Assembly: GCF_900103835.1 (NCBI RefSeq) | Contig: NZ_FNID01000009.1 | Span: forward strand, 1 to 64,000 | Length of the DNA: 64,000 bases | Origin: Acetanaerobacterium elongatum | Lineage (GTDB): Bacteria > Bacillota > Clostridia > Oscillospirales > Ruminococcaceae | Direction: 5' to 3' | Part shown: positions 40,993 to 49,668 of the stretch, piece after piece | Position numbering within the stretch: position 1 is the stretch's first letter | Layout: each line of letters starts with the position of its first letter | Notes under the pieces: generated by a model | Seen by the model: only the letters and a program-made list of their open reading frames with translations | Told to the model about the DNA's origin: nothing | Databases searched by the model: none | Position numbers and translations under genes: made by a program

Positions 40993-43083
40993 TTATGCGT
41001 AAAACAGCAGGTCGCCGTAGGTCGGGAACGGCCAGTACTTCTTGGCGGTAAGGCCCTCCAGCTCGTCGGCAATCGCACGCAGCTCCACCATGGCGGGAAT
41101 TACGCTGCCCCTGTAGAACTTCGCAAGCTCCATGCCGTCGCTGTAGTTCTTTACATCCAGCATCACGGCATCCAGCGCCTCAATCTTCTTATACATGCAG
41201 GAAGCAAGGTTGGAAAGCTTGGTGATGAGCTTCTCCTCCACGTCGCAGGTAATGGCGCTCGAAACGCTCTTCTTGGCTGCGGCAGTGGTGCTCAGCTCGC
41301 TTACATAGCTCATAACGGCGGGCAGAATCTCCTTCTTCGCCATATCAACCATGGTAAGCGCCTCTATGTTGATAATCTTAGAGTAGCTCTCCAGCAGAAT
41401 CTCGTAGCGGGAGTGCATCTCAACCTCCGAGAATACCTTGTGCGCGGTAAACAGCGCGATATTCTTGGGGCTTATAAAGTAAGGCAGCGCCTCTACGGTG
41501 TTTTTGAGGTTTAAGAGGCCTCTCTTCTCGGCTTCCGCCACCCACTCTTCCGAGTAGTTGTTGCCGTTAAAGATAATGCGCCTGTGTTCTTTAATAGTAT
41601 CCTTAATAAGCTTGTTAAGGGTGCCGGTAAAGTCGGAGGTGTTCTCCAGCACATCGGCAAACTGCTTAAGCGCTTCGGCTACGATGGTGTTCAGGATGAT
41701 GTTCGGCCCCGCAATCGAGAACGCCGAGCCAAGGCTGCGGAATTCAAACTTATTGCCGGTAAAGGCAAAGGGCGAGGTGCGGTTTCTGTCGGTGGTGTCT
41801 TTCGGGAAGGTGGGCAGAACGTTTACGCCAATCTGCATCTGAACCTTCTCTTTTTTATCGTAGGCGGTGCCGTCAACAATCGAGTCAACAATCGCAGAAA
41901 GCTCCTCGCCAAGGAACATCGACATGATGGCGGGAGGGGCCTCGTTGGCGCCCAGACGGTGGTCGTTGGCAGCGCTGGATACCGAAATCCTCAGCAGATC
42001 CTGATACTCGTCAACCGCCTTGATTACGGCGCTTAAAATGGTTAAAAACTGTGCGTTCTCCAGCGGGGAATCTCCGGGCTCCAGCAGGTTTACGCCGGTA
42101 TCGGTAGACATCGACCAGTTGTTGTGCTTGCCCGAGCCGTTTACACCCGCAAAGGGCTTCTCGTGCAAAAGGCAAACCAGGCCATGGTGGGGTGCTATCT
42201 TTTTCATCAGCTCCATGGTCAGCTGGTTGTGGTCGGTGGCGATGTTGGTGGTGGTAAAGATCGGCGCAAGCTCGTGCTGGCAGGGTGCAACCTCGTTATG
42301 CTTGGTTTTTGCAAGGATGCCGAGCTTCCACAGCTCCTCGTCAAGCTCCTTCATAAATGCGGATACACGGGCGCGGATAGCGCCGAAGTAATGGTCATCC
42401 AGCTCCTGGCCCTTGGGGGGCTTTGCGCCAAACAGGGTTCTGCCGGTATAGATTAAGTCTTTTCTTTGGTTATAAAGCTTCTCATCTACAAGGAAGTACT
42501 CCTGCTCGGGGCCAACGGTGGTTCTTACATGCTTCGCCTTGTCGTTGCCGAACAGCCTTAGAATGCGCATGGCCTGCACGTCAATGGCGTCCATCGAGCG
42601 CAGCAGCGGGGTCTTCTTATCCAGTGCCTCGCCGCCGTAAGAGCAGAAGGCGGTGGGAATGCAGAGGGTGCCGTCCTTAATAAAGGCATAGGAGGTGGGA
42701 TCCCATGCGGTGTAGCCTCTCGCCTCAAAGGTGGCGCGCAGGCCGCCGGAGGGGAAGCTGGAGGCATCAGGCTCGCCCTTGATAAGCTCCTTGCCCGAAA
42801 ACTCCATAATAACCTCTCCGTCCTTGGTGGGGGAGATAAAGCTGTCGTGCTTCTCGGCGGTAATGCCGGTCATGGGCTGGAACCAGTGGGTGAAGTGGGT
42901 TGCGCCCTTCTCAATCGCCCAATCCTTCATGGCGTTTGCAATAACGCCTGCGGTTCCTACATCCAGCGGCTTGCCGTCTGCAACCGCTGCCTTAAAGGCC
43001 TTGTAGGTTTCCTTGGGAAGTCTGGCTTTCATGGTTTTGTCGTTAAACACCAAGCTTCCGAATAACTCTGGAACATTGCTCAT
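40993..43083 (-). CDS. glnN: Type III glutamine synthetase
   Basis: 696 residues, the length of GSIII (about 700), far longer than GSI. Family motifs: [21 protein letters not shown], the glutamate-binding region [24 protein letters not shown] and [14 protein letters not shown]. Makes glutamine from glutamate, ammonia and ATP. ATG 43083. It heads a unit with amt downstream and is preceded by an attenuator-like leader. Confidence 0.96.
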   Translation of the reverse strand: MSNVPELFGSLVFNDKTMKARLPKETYKAFKAAVADGKPLDVGTAGVIANAMKDWAIEKGATHFTHWFQPMTGITAEKHDSFISPTKDGEVIMEFSGKELIKGEPDASSFPSGGLRATFEARGYTAWDPTSYAFIKDGTLCIPTAFCSYGGEALDKKTPLLRSMDAIDVQAMRILRLFGNDKAKHVRTTVGPEQEYFLVDEKLYNQRKDLIYTGRTLFGAKPPKGQELDDHYFGAIRARVSAFMKELDEELWKLGILAKTKHNEVAPCQHELAPIFTTTNIATDHNQLTMELMKKIAPHHGLVCLLHEKPFAGVNGSGKHNNWSMSTDTGVNLLEPGDSPLENAQFLTILSAVIKAVDEYQDLLRISVSSAANDHRLGANEAPPAIMSMFLGEELSAIVDSIVDGTAYDKKEKVQMQIGVNVLPTFPKDTTDRNRTSPFAFTGNKFEFRSLGSAFSIAGPNIILNTIVAEALKQFADVLENTSDFTGTLNKLIKDTIKEHRRIIFNGNNYSEEWVAEAEKRGLLNLKNTVEALPYFISPKNIALFTAHKVFSEVEMHSRYEILLESYSKIINIEALTMVDMAKKEILPAVMSYVSELSTTAAAKKSVSSAITCDVEEKLITKLSNLASCMYKKIEALDAVMLDVKNYSDGMELAKFYRGSVIPAMVELRAIADELEGLTAKKYWPFPTYGDLLFYA

Positions 43084-43148
43084 ACCATTTACCTCACATT
43101 CTAAAAAGTTTTCATCTCGGCTATCCCTGTAAAAATACCGATTAAAAC

Positions 43149-43191
43149 AAAAAAAGACACCGTGGGTTTATGCCCACAGCGCCTTCGCTGT
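43149..43191 (-). terminator. Attenuator in the glnN leader
   Basis: Minus strand, within about 45 nt of the predicted transcription start. First hairpin: ACAGC/GCTGT with the 6-nt loop GAAGGC (43176-43191). It overlaps the left arm of a terminator: GGCGC-T-GTGGG / CCCAC-G-GTGTC, loop 6 nt, T7 tail (43149-43183). The two cannot form together, so the first can act as antiterminator. Confidence 0.7.
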
Positions 43192-43201
43192 TGATATTAA
43201 C

Positions 43202-43230
43202 AGTATATACTTGGGCTTTTAATTTGTCAA
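43202..43230 (-). promoter_or_regulatory. glnN promoter
   Basis: TTGACA (plus 43225-43230) and TATACT (plus 43202-43207) with 17-bp spacing on the minus strand. Confidence 0.8.
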
Positions 43231-43368
43231 CCCCCTTTTTGCCAAAAATTTTGCAAGAACATAAAAACAATCTTGCATTATACAATTGTTAAAACACCGT
43301 AGCAGCGGCATGTCAGCGGTAAATATTTGTGTATATTGCAGTAAATTTAGTTTTCGCATTCAATTTGC

Positions 43369-43396
43369 TTGACATCAGGCCCGTATAATGTATAAT
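43369..43396 (+). promoter_or_regulatory. Promoter of the glutamate synthase operon
   Basis: TTGACA 43369-43374 and TATAAT 43391-43396, spacing 16 bp; a second TATAAT at 43384-43389 is too close. Transcription would start near 43403. Confidence 0.8.
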
Positions 43397-43404
43397 ATAA
43401 AGCA

Positions 43405-43476
43405 ATGAACAATGGCGTTCATCAAGGGGCACGAGGCGGCAAGCCACGCGTCCCCTTGGTGAACGCTATTTTTTTG
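43405..43476 (+). terminator. First attenuator of the glutamate synthase leader
   Basis: A 6-bp hairpin ATGAAC/GTTCAT with hexaloop AATGGC (43405-43422) overlaps the left arm of a roughly 22-bp terminator stem (43411-43433 with 43449-43470) followed by T7. The hexaloop has A at position 1 and G at position 4, the pattern described for ANTAR-protein RNA targets. Confidence 0.7.
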
Positions 43477-43482
43477 TCTTTT

Positions 43483-43537
43483 GCCTGACCGGTTACGGGC
43501 GGGCCGACAGCCGACACCTTTGCGGTCGGCTTCTTTT
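43483..43537 (+). terminator. Second attenuator of the glutamate synthase leader
   Basis: GCCTG/CGGGC hairpin with loop ACCGGTTA (43483-43500), then a terminator AGCCGAC/GTCGGCT (43509-43531) with a TTCTTTT tail. The left arm occurs twice in tandem (GCCGACAGCCGAC), giving alternative pairings. Further downstream (43573-43607) a GCATTGC/GCAATGC hairpin completes a leader of about 400 nt. Confidence 0.55.
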
Positions 43538-43801
43538 AGACCATGGCAATTCACAGGGGTAAAACTTTAAAGCATTGCATCAAACGCCGTGTGCGGGGAG
43601 CAATGCGCGAATGCCGCCTGCCAACGGGGCGGCTGCACCACGGGGTGCCGCTATCTAAACGTGCTTGATACAGCTTTTTATGGGCATCTTCTTTTTTTGC
43701 ACATTTCACAAGAAAAAGAGGGAACGCCGGCGAAAGGCCGCCGCTATGAAAGGCCGGTATTACCGCAGAACTATATCACGTTGGAGGAAAGAGAGAGTAC
43801 C

Positions 43802-44902
43802 ATGCAGACTATTCCAAGAGAAGGCGAGGTTAGAATCCCGTCGGGCTGCGCCATTTCGGGAATCTTCTCAAAAAGCGGCAAGCGCTTAAGCGGCGAGGGT
43901 GTCATCAAATCCATCGCCACCATGCACGACCGTTCTAACGGCCTGGGCGGCGGCTTTGCCGGCTACGGCATCTACCCGCAGCACAAGGATCTTTATGCGT
44001 TTCACATCTTTTACGAAAACAAGGCTGCCAAGCAAACCTGTGAGGAGTATCTTGCAAAAAGGTTTGAGATAGCCGATTGCGGCGAGATCCCCGTAAAAAA
44101 GATGCTGATTATCAAAAACGAGCCGCTCATCTGGCGGTATTTTATGCTGCCGCTGCCCAAGAAGCTGGAGCACAGCCTTGTGGATGAAAAGGAATTTGTG
44201 GCACAGGTGGTTACCGAAATCAACACCAAAATTCAGGGCGCCTTTGTGTTCTCCAGCGGCAAAAACATGGGCGTGTTCAAGGCCGTAGGCTTCCCCGAGG
44301 ATGTGGGCGAGTACTACCGTCTGGAGGAATACTCCGGCTATTGCTGGACAGCGCACGGCCGTTACCCCACAAACACCCCCGGCTGGTGGGGCGGCGCGCA
44401 CCCCTTTGCGCTGCTTGACTACTCCATCGTGCACAACGGCGAGATCTCGAGCTACGACGCCAACCGCCGCTGCATCGAGATGTTCGGCTACAAGTGCACC
44501 CTGTTAACCGATACCGAGGCCATTACCTATATCATCGACTATCTGGTGCGCAAGGTAGGGCTTACGCTGGAGGAGGTTGCGAGCGTAATCGCCGCCCCCT
44601 TCTGGAAAGAGATCGACCGCCTGCCCGAAGAGGAGAAGGCGCGCCTTACATACCTGCGCAACGCGTTTGCGGGCATGCTGATTACCGGGCCGTTTTCCAT
44701 CCTGCTGGGCTTTGAAGGCGGCATGATGGCGCTAAACGACCGCCTAAAGCTGCGCTCGATGGTAGTGGGCGAAAAGGATGATATGGTTTATATCGCGAGT
44801 GAGGAATGCGCCATCCGCGTAATTGAGCCGAATGTTGACCGTATCTGGGCGCCCAAGGGCGGCCAGCCGGTAATTGTAACCTTAAACGGAGGTGTGCGCT
44901 AG
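43802..44902 (+). CDS. Glutamate synthase glutamine amidotransferase subunit (GltB domain 1)
   Basis: 366 residues, class II glutaminase domain as a separate protein. The catalytic Cys is Cys16 in RIPSGCAISGIF, so a 15-residue propeptide must be removed for an N-terminal nucleophile. Other motifs: WTAHGRYPTNTPGWWGGAHP and the oxyanion-region LDYSIVHNGEISSYD. Releases ammonia from glutamine for the FMN subunit. ATG 43802; the longer frame from 43589 lies in the structured leader. One base before the next gene. Confidence 0.9.
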   Translation: MQTIPREGEVRIPSGCAISGIFSKSGKRLSGEGVIKSIATMHDRSNGLGGGFAGYGIYPQHKDLYAFHIFYENKAAKQTCEEYLAKRFEIADCGEIPVKKMLIIKNEPLIWRYFMLPLPKKLEHSLVDEKEFVAQVVTEINTKIQGAFVFSSGKNMGVFKAVGFPEDVGEYYRLEEYSGYCWTAHGRYPTNTPGWWGGAHPFALLDYSIVHNGEISSYDANRRCIEMFGYKCTLLTDTEAITYIIDYLVRKVGLTLEEVASVIAAPFWKEIDRLPEEEKARLTYLRNAFAGMLITGPFSILLGFEGGMMALNDRLKLRSMVVGEKDDMVYIASEECAIRVIEPNVDRIWAPKGGQPVIVTLNGGVR

Positions 44903-46414
44903 ATGGCTGTTAATTATATCTACCCAGAATACGAAGTAATCCGTAACCCAGACCGCTGCATCGCCTGCCGTGTGTGCGAGCGCCAGTGCGCCAACGAGGT
45001 GCACCGCTACGATGAAGACCTAAAGCGTATGAAGGCCGACGAAACCAAATGCGTAAACTGTCAGCGCTGCGTTTCGCTCTGCCCCACCCGCGCATTAAAG
45101 ATTGTTAAAACCGACAATACCTTTAAAGAGAGCGCCAACTGGAGCAACCAGACGATCTCCGAAATCTACAAGCAGGCCGAATCGGGCGGCGTACTGCTTT
45201 CCTCGATGGGCACCCCCAAGGCCTACCCCGTTTACTGGGATAAGATGCTCATCAACGCCTCGCAGGTAACCAACCCCCCCATCGACCCGCTGCGTGAGCC
45301 GATGGAAACCCGCACCTTCCTAGGCAAAAAGCCCGACGGCATTGTGCGCGATAAAGACGGTAAGCTTAAAAACAACCTCACCCCTCAGCTAGAGCTTTCG
45401 GTGCCGATTATGTTCTCGGCCATGAGCTACGGCTCCATCAGCTACAACGCGCACGAGAGCCTTGCGCGCGCCGCGCAGGAGCTGGGCATCTACTACAACA
45501 CCGGCGAGGGCGGCCTGCATAAGGACTTTTATCAGTACGGCAAAAACACCATCGTTCAGGTAGCCTCCGGCCGCTTCGGCGTGCACAAGGATTACCTCGA
45601 GGCTGCCGCCGCCATCGAAATCAAGATGGGCCAGGGTGCAAAGCCCGGCATCGGCGGGCATCTGCCCGGTGCCAAGATTGTAGGCGACGTTTCCGCCACC
45701 CGCATGATACCCGAGGGTGCCGATGCCATCTCCCCCGCCCCGCACCACGATATCTACTCCATCGAAGACCTCCGTCAGCTGGTTTACTCGCTGAAGGAAG
45801 CCACCGAGTATAAAAAGCCGGTTATCGTAAAGATTGCTGCGGTTCATAACGTGGCCGCCATCGCCAGCGGTATTGCCCGAAGCGGCGCCGATATCATCGC
45901 CATCGACGGCTTCCGCGGCGGCACGGGCGCTGCGCCCACCCGCATCCGCGATAACGTGGGCATCCCCATCGAGCTTGCACTGGCCAACGTAGACGAGCGC
46001 CTGCGTCAGGAGGGCATCCGCAACAACGTGTCCATCGTTGTGGGCGGCTCCATCCGCAGCAGCGCCGACGTTGTAAAGGCCGTGGCCCTTGGCGCCGACG
46101 CGGTATACATCGGCACCGGCGCGCTGCTGGCCCTCGGCTGCCACCTGTGCCGCAGCTGCCATGCGGGCAAATGCAACTGGGGTATCGCCACCCAGCGCCC
46201 CGAGCTTGTAAAGCGCCTAAACCCCGATGTGGGCTACAAGCGTCTGGTAAACCTCATTACCGCGTGGGACCACGAGGTAAAGGAGATCATGGGCGGCATG
46301 GGCATCAACTCGATTGAAGCATTAAGAGGCAACCGCCTGATGCTCAGAGGCGTAGGCTTAAACGAGAAAGAGCTGGAGATGCTCGGCATCAAGCATGCGG
46401 GCGAGGCGTTCTAA
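44903..46414 (+). CDS. Glutamate synthase FMN/Fe-S subunit (GltB domain 2) with ferredoxin domain
   Basis: 503 residues. Two N-terminal 4Fe-4S motifs (Cys19, 22, 25, 29 and Cys50, 53, 56, 60), then the FMN TIM barrel of glutamate synthase (SAMSYGSISYNAHESLARAA, GAKPGIGGHLPGAK, IDGFRGGTGAAPTR) and the 3Fe-4S region CHLCRSCHAGKCNWGIATQ. Reductively aminates 2-oxoglutarate to glutamate. This archaeal-like arrangement suggests ferredoxin-type or multi-subunit electron delivery. Start directly follows the amidotransferase stop. Confidence 0.93.
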   Translation: MAVNYIYPEYEVIRNPDRCIACRVCERQCANEVHRYDEDLKRMKADETKCVNCQRCVSLCPTRALKIVKTDNTFKESANWSNQTISEIYKQAESGGVLLSSMGTPKAYPVYWDKMLINASQVTNPPIDPLREPMETRTFLGKKPDGIVRDKDGKLKNNLTPQLELSVPIMFSAMSYGSISYNAHESLARAAQELGIYYNTGEGGLHKDFYQYGKNTIVQVASGRFGVHKDYLEAAAAIEIKMGQGAKPGIGGHLPGAKIVGDVSATRMIPEGADAISPAPHHDIYSIEDLRQLVYSLKEATEYKKPVIVKIAAVHNVAAIASGIARSGADIIAIDGFRGGTGAAPTRIRDNVGIPIELALANVDERLRQEGIRNNVSIVVGGSIRSSADVVKAVALGADAVYIGTGALLALGCHLCRSCHAGKCNWGIATQRPELVKRLNPDVGYKRLVNLITAWDHEVKEIMGGMGINSIEALRGNRLMLRGVGLNEKELEMLGIKHAGEAF

Positions 46415-46460
46415 TCTGTCTTTCTTCTGCCCCTGCAACCAACGCAGAAAATGGCCCGCC

Positions 46461-46925
46461 TGTAGGGGCGAACTGTGTTCGCCCGCAGTTTCACCGGTAG
46501 CCGCATGAATACCGCGTGGCATGGGGCGCCTGATAAGGCCCACCCCCAACCCCCTCCCGCATTTTAAGGCGGATATTGTCCAAGATTTCTTTATGCGGGA
46601 GGGGGAAAGATGTTCGGGGGCTTCGCCCCCGAACGGGTACCCCCGTATATTCACCGCATTCTGCGGTGGGATGTAGGGAGCGGCGTCCCCGATGCCCCAC
46701 GGATTTTGAACAGACGTGCGGTGAGGCATAGGGGCGGGGTTCTCCCGCCTGCGGTCTACAACCAAATCCACGACGGGAATGTAGGGGCGCGCATTGCGCG
46801 TCCGCGGTCTCACCGGCAGCCGCAGGAATACCGCGGACGGCCGATGGCCGCCCCTACAAGGGTTATTTCACATCGGCAGCGGATGAAACGTAAAAGGCGG
46901 AACGGTCAAGACCGTTCCCTACAAT
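46461..46925. repeat. Modular hairpin repeat, copy 3 (inside the glutamate synthase operon)
   Basis: A composite of at least seven modules: TGTAGGGGCGAACTGTGTTC-GCCCGC, a CCCCCAACCCCCTCCCGC / GCGGGAGGGGG pair, GTTCGGGGGCTTCGCCCCCG, a TGTAGGGAGCGGCG unit, GGGGCGGGGTTCTCCCGCC, TGTAGGGGCGCGCATTGCGC with GTCCGCGG, the GGACGGCCGATGGCCGCCCC unit and GGAACGGTCAAGACCGTTCC with CTACA. Fills the 568-bp gap. Frames here are repeat-derived, not genes. Confidence 0.85.
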
Positions 46926-46982
46926 ACCGGCAACAAGGTCATTTTTTGCAGTAAGGGATTAAACCGAAAGGATTTGTTACGA

Positions 46983-47414
46983 ATGAAGCGTATCTACGTC
47001 AATGAGAAATGGTGCCTCGGGTGCCATCTTTGCGAATATTACTGCGCTTTTGCCGCCTCCGGCGAGGACGACATGGCCAAGGCGCTTAAAGACATTACCA
47101 TCAACCCGCGCATTAAGATCGAGGAGCAGGGCGACATCTCGTTTGCCGTATCCTGCCGCCACTGTGACGAGCCACTTTGCGTAAAGGGCTGCATCACCGG
47201 CGCGCTCACGGTGGAAAACGGCGTCATCTCCATCGACCAGAACAAATGCGTGGGCTGCTACACCTGCATCCTCTCCTGCCCCTACGGTGCCGTAATGCCT
47301 TCAGAAACGGGCGCCGTGCAGAAGTGCGAGCTGTGCACCAAAAACGCCTGCGGCGAGCCCGCGTGCGTTAAGGGCTGCCCCAACCGCGCAATCGTATTTG
47401 AGGAAAGGGGTTAG
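46983..47414 (+). CDS. 4Fe-4S dicluster (HycB-type) electron-transfer subunit of the glutamate synthase
   Basis: 143 residues with four Cys motifs: CLGCHLCEYYC, CRHCDEPLCVKGC, CVGCYTCILSCP and CELCTKNACGEPACVKGCP, the pattern of HycB/DmsB-like proteins. Relays electrons between the flavoprotein encoded next and the FMN subunit. ATG 46983 with AAAGGA upstream. Six bp before the oxidoreductase gene. Confidence 0.88.
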   Translation: MKRIYVNEKWCLGCHLCEYYCAFAASGEDDMAKALKDITINPRIKIEEQGDISFAVSCRHCDEPLCVKGCITGALTVENGVISIDQNKCVGCYTCILSCPYGAVMPSETGAVQKCELCTKNACGEPACVKGCPNRAIVFEERG

Positions 47415-47419
47415 GCGAA

Positions 47420-48661
47420 ATGAAGAACTATGTAATACTCGGCAACTCCGCCGCCGCTGTCGGCTGCATCGAGGGCATCCGTCAGGTAGATAAAGAGGGT
47501 GTCATCACCGTAATCTCGAGCGAGCTGCACCACACCTACTCCCGCCCGCTGATCTCCTACCTTATATACGGCAAAACCGACGAGCAGCGCATGAAGTACC
47601 GCCCCGACGATTTCTACACGAAAAACGGCGTTACCGCCCTGCTGGGCAAAACCGCCGTGAAGATTGATAAAGACTTAAAGAAGGTAATGCTCGACGACGG
47701 CAGCGCCGTTGCCTACGACAAGCTGCTGGTTGCCACCGGTTCACGCCCGTTCGTGCCCCCCATGCAGGGGCTGGAGAAGGTGAAGAACCAGTTTACCTTC
47801 ATGACGCTCGATTCCGCCAAGGCCCTGCAGGCAGCGCTCACCAAGCAGAGCCGCGTGCTCATCATCGGCGCGGGCCTAATCGGCTTAAAATGCGCCGAGG
47901 GTATTCGCAAAGACGTTGCCTCCATCACGGTGGTAGACCTTGCCGACCGTATCCTCCCCAGCATCCTGGATACCGAGGGCTCTGCCATGATGCAGCGGCA
48001 CATTGAAAAAAGCGGCGTTGAGTTTATCTTAGGCGACAGCGTAAAGGAATTCTCCGAGCACTCCGCCGTTCTAAACAGCGGCAAGACAATAGATTTTGAT
48101 ATTCTGGTGATCGCCGTAGGCGTACGCCCCAACACCGAGCTTGTAAAAGAGGCTGGCGGCGTTGTAAACCGCGGCATTGCCACCAACGACCACTGCCAAA
48201 CCACCCTTGCGGATATCTATGCCGCGGGCGACTGCACCGAGAGCACCGACATCACCGACGACACCGTAAAGGTGCTGGCGCTTCTGCCCAACGCCTATAT
48301 GCAGGGCGAGTGCGCGGGTATCAACATGGCGGGCGGCGAAAAGCTGTATAACAAGGCTATCCCCATGAACGCCATCGGGTTCTTCGGGCTGCACATCATC
48401 ACCGCGGGCAGCTACAAGGGCGATGAAACCATCAGCAGGGGCAACGGCAGCTACAAGAAGCTGGTAACCAGAGACGGCCTTCTCAAGGGCTACATCCTCA
48501 TCGGCGAGGTTGCGCGCGCGGGCATCTACACCGCGCTCATCCGCGAGAAAACACCGCTTGATACCATAGACTTCGACCTGATTAAGGAAAAGCCCCAGCT
48601 CATGGCCTTCAGCAAAGCCGACCGTGCGCACAAGCTGGCGGAACACAGCCACAGCCTGTAG
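47420..48661 (+). CDS. FAD/NAD(P)-dependent oxidoreductase subunit of the glutamate synthase
   Basis: 413 residues, two-dinucleotide-fold flavoprotein of the nitrite-reductase/rubredoxin-reductase group: FAD motif YVILGNSAAAVGCIEGI (the usual GxGxxG is changed to GNSAAA), NAD(P) motif VLIIGAGLIGLKCAEGI and IYAAGDCTES near the C-terminal FAD site. Likely takes electrons from NAD(P)H for the neighbouring Fe-S subunits. Its stop codon TAG is part of a TGTAGGGG repeat start. Confidence 0.9.
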   Translation: MKNYVILGNSAAAVGCIEGIRQVDKEGVITVISSELHHTYSRPLISYLIYGKTDEQRMKYRPDDFYTKNGVTALLGKTAVKIDKDLKKVMLDDGSAVAYDKLLVATGSRPFVPPMQGLEKVKNQFTFMTLDSAKALQAALTKQSRVLIIGAGLIGLKCAEGIRKDVASITVVDLADRILPSILDTEGSAMMQRHIEKSGVEFILGDSVKEFSEHSAVLNSGKTIDFDILVIAVGVRPNTELVKEAGGVVNRGIATNDHCQTTLADIYAAGDCTESTDITDDTVKVLALLPNAYMQGECAGINMAGGEKLYNKAIPMNAIGFFGLHIITAGSYKGDETISRGNGSYKKLVTRDGLLKGYILIGEVARAGIYTALIREKTPLDTIDFDLIKEKPQLMAFSKADRAHKLAEHSHSL

Positions 48662-48778
48662 GGGCGCGCATTGCGCACCCGCGGTTTCACCGGAAGGCTT
48701 GGATTCGATGAGCCGCCAAATGCCCCTGCTTATCGGGAGGTTGTACGGATACCGCGGAAGGCCAATGGCCTTTCCTAC
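48657..48778. repeat. Modular hairpin repeat, copy 4
   Basis: TGTAGGGGCGCGCATTGCGC begins at the very end of the oxidoreductase gene and supplies its stop codon. It ends with a CCGCGGAAGGCCAATGGCCT unit followed by TTCCTACA. Sits inside the glutamate synthase operon. Confidence 0.8.
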
Positions 48779-48839
48779 AATCGTTCCCTGCAAGAAGGGG
48801 ATGGCGAGAGAAACAACTATTCATGAAGGGAATGGTATT

Positions 48840-49562
48840 ATGAAAATTACTGCAGGGCTTCTGCATTTTCAGCTTTTAAACGAACAGGTTCGCGAAACAA
48901 CAGATGCCGAGGTAGTTATCGACAACTGCATCGGGCAGCGGTATATCGGCAGCGGTCTCGGCAATAAGCACATCACCATCAACGGCGTGCCGGGCAACGC
49001 ACTGGGGGCCTACTTAAACGGCGCCACCATCGAGGTAAACGGCAACGCACAGGATGCCACCGGCGACACCATGAACGACGGGCGCATCATCATCCACGGC
49101 TCCTCCGGCGACGCCACCGGCTACGCCATGCGCGGCGGCAGAATCTATGTGCAGGGCAACGCGGGTTACCGCGCGGGCATTCACATGAAGGCGTACAAGG
49201 AGAAGCTGCCGGTGCTCATCATCGGCGGCAAGGCGGGCAGCTTCCTCGGCGAGTATCAGGCCGGCGGGCTGATTGTGGTGCTCGGCCTGCGCCAGACGCG
49301 CGATAAGGATTACTGCAGCTTCTGCGGCACCGGTATGCACGGCGGCAAGATCTTTCTGCGCACCGATACCCCGCCCGAGGGCCTGCCCAAGCAGGTAACC
49401 GTGCGCGAGGCAACGGTGGAGGATTTAAACGAAATCGCCCCGTATATCGATGAGTTCTGCGCAGCCTTCGGCGAGAGCAAGGAAGAGATCATTAAAGAGA
49501 AGTTCCTTGTGCTGGTGCCCGACACCAAAAACCCCTACAAGCAGCTTTACACCCACAACTAG
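48840..49562 (+). CDS. Glutamate synthase GXGXG subunit (GltB domain 3)
   Basis: 240 residues, the beta-helix GXGXG domain normally at the C-terminus of GltB (IGQRYIGSGLGNKHITINGVPG, GDTMNDGRIIIHGSSGDATG, RGGRIYVQGNAGYRAGIHMK). Structural domain of the synthase. ATG 48840 with GAAGGGAATGG upstream. With the four preceding genes it gives a five-protein glutamate synthase. Confidence 0.93.
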   Translation: MKITAGLLHFQLLNEQVRETTDAEVVIDNCIGQRYIGSGLGNKHITINGVPGNALGAYLNGATIEVNGNAQDATGDTMNDGRIIIHGSSGDATGYAMRGGRIYVQGNAGYRAGIHMKAYKEKLPVLIIGGKAGSFLGEYQAGGLIVVLGLRQTRDKDYCSFCGTGMHGGKIFLRTDTPPEGLPKQVTVREATVEDLNEIAPYIDEFCAAFGESKEEIIKEKFLVLVPDTKNPYKQLYTHN

Positions 49563-49587
49563 TTGCTGTACAATAAAAGGAATTATT

Positions 49588-49641
49588 CAGCGCGGCCATA
49601 ATACCAGTCTTTTTTCAAGACGGTATAGCCGCGCTGGTATT
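49588..49641 (+). terminator. Large hairpin after the GXGXG subunit gene
   Basis: 9-bp stem CAGCGCGGC / GCCGCGCTG outside a second paired region containing GTCTT/AAGAC. Tail is weak (GTATTT). It may reduce transcription into the cupin gene. Confidence 0.5.
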
Positions 49642-49668
49642 TAATCTGACATTAAGGATGATTGACTG

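Noticed and set aside
43603-43672. Possible leader peptide of about 20 codons before the glutamate synthase genes
   Set aside because: A GGGGAG is near two ATGs but spacing is poor for one, neither peptide has a run of control codons, and the region is better explained by RNA structure.
46358-46813. 151-codon minus frame over the repeat array
   Set aside because: Translation of modular repeats (ARNARPY-type strings occur at several copies), not a protein gene. Same for frames at 49985-50228 and 52747-52989.
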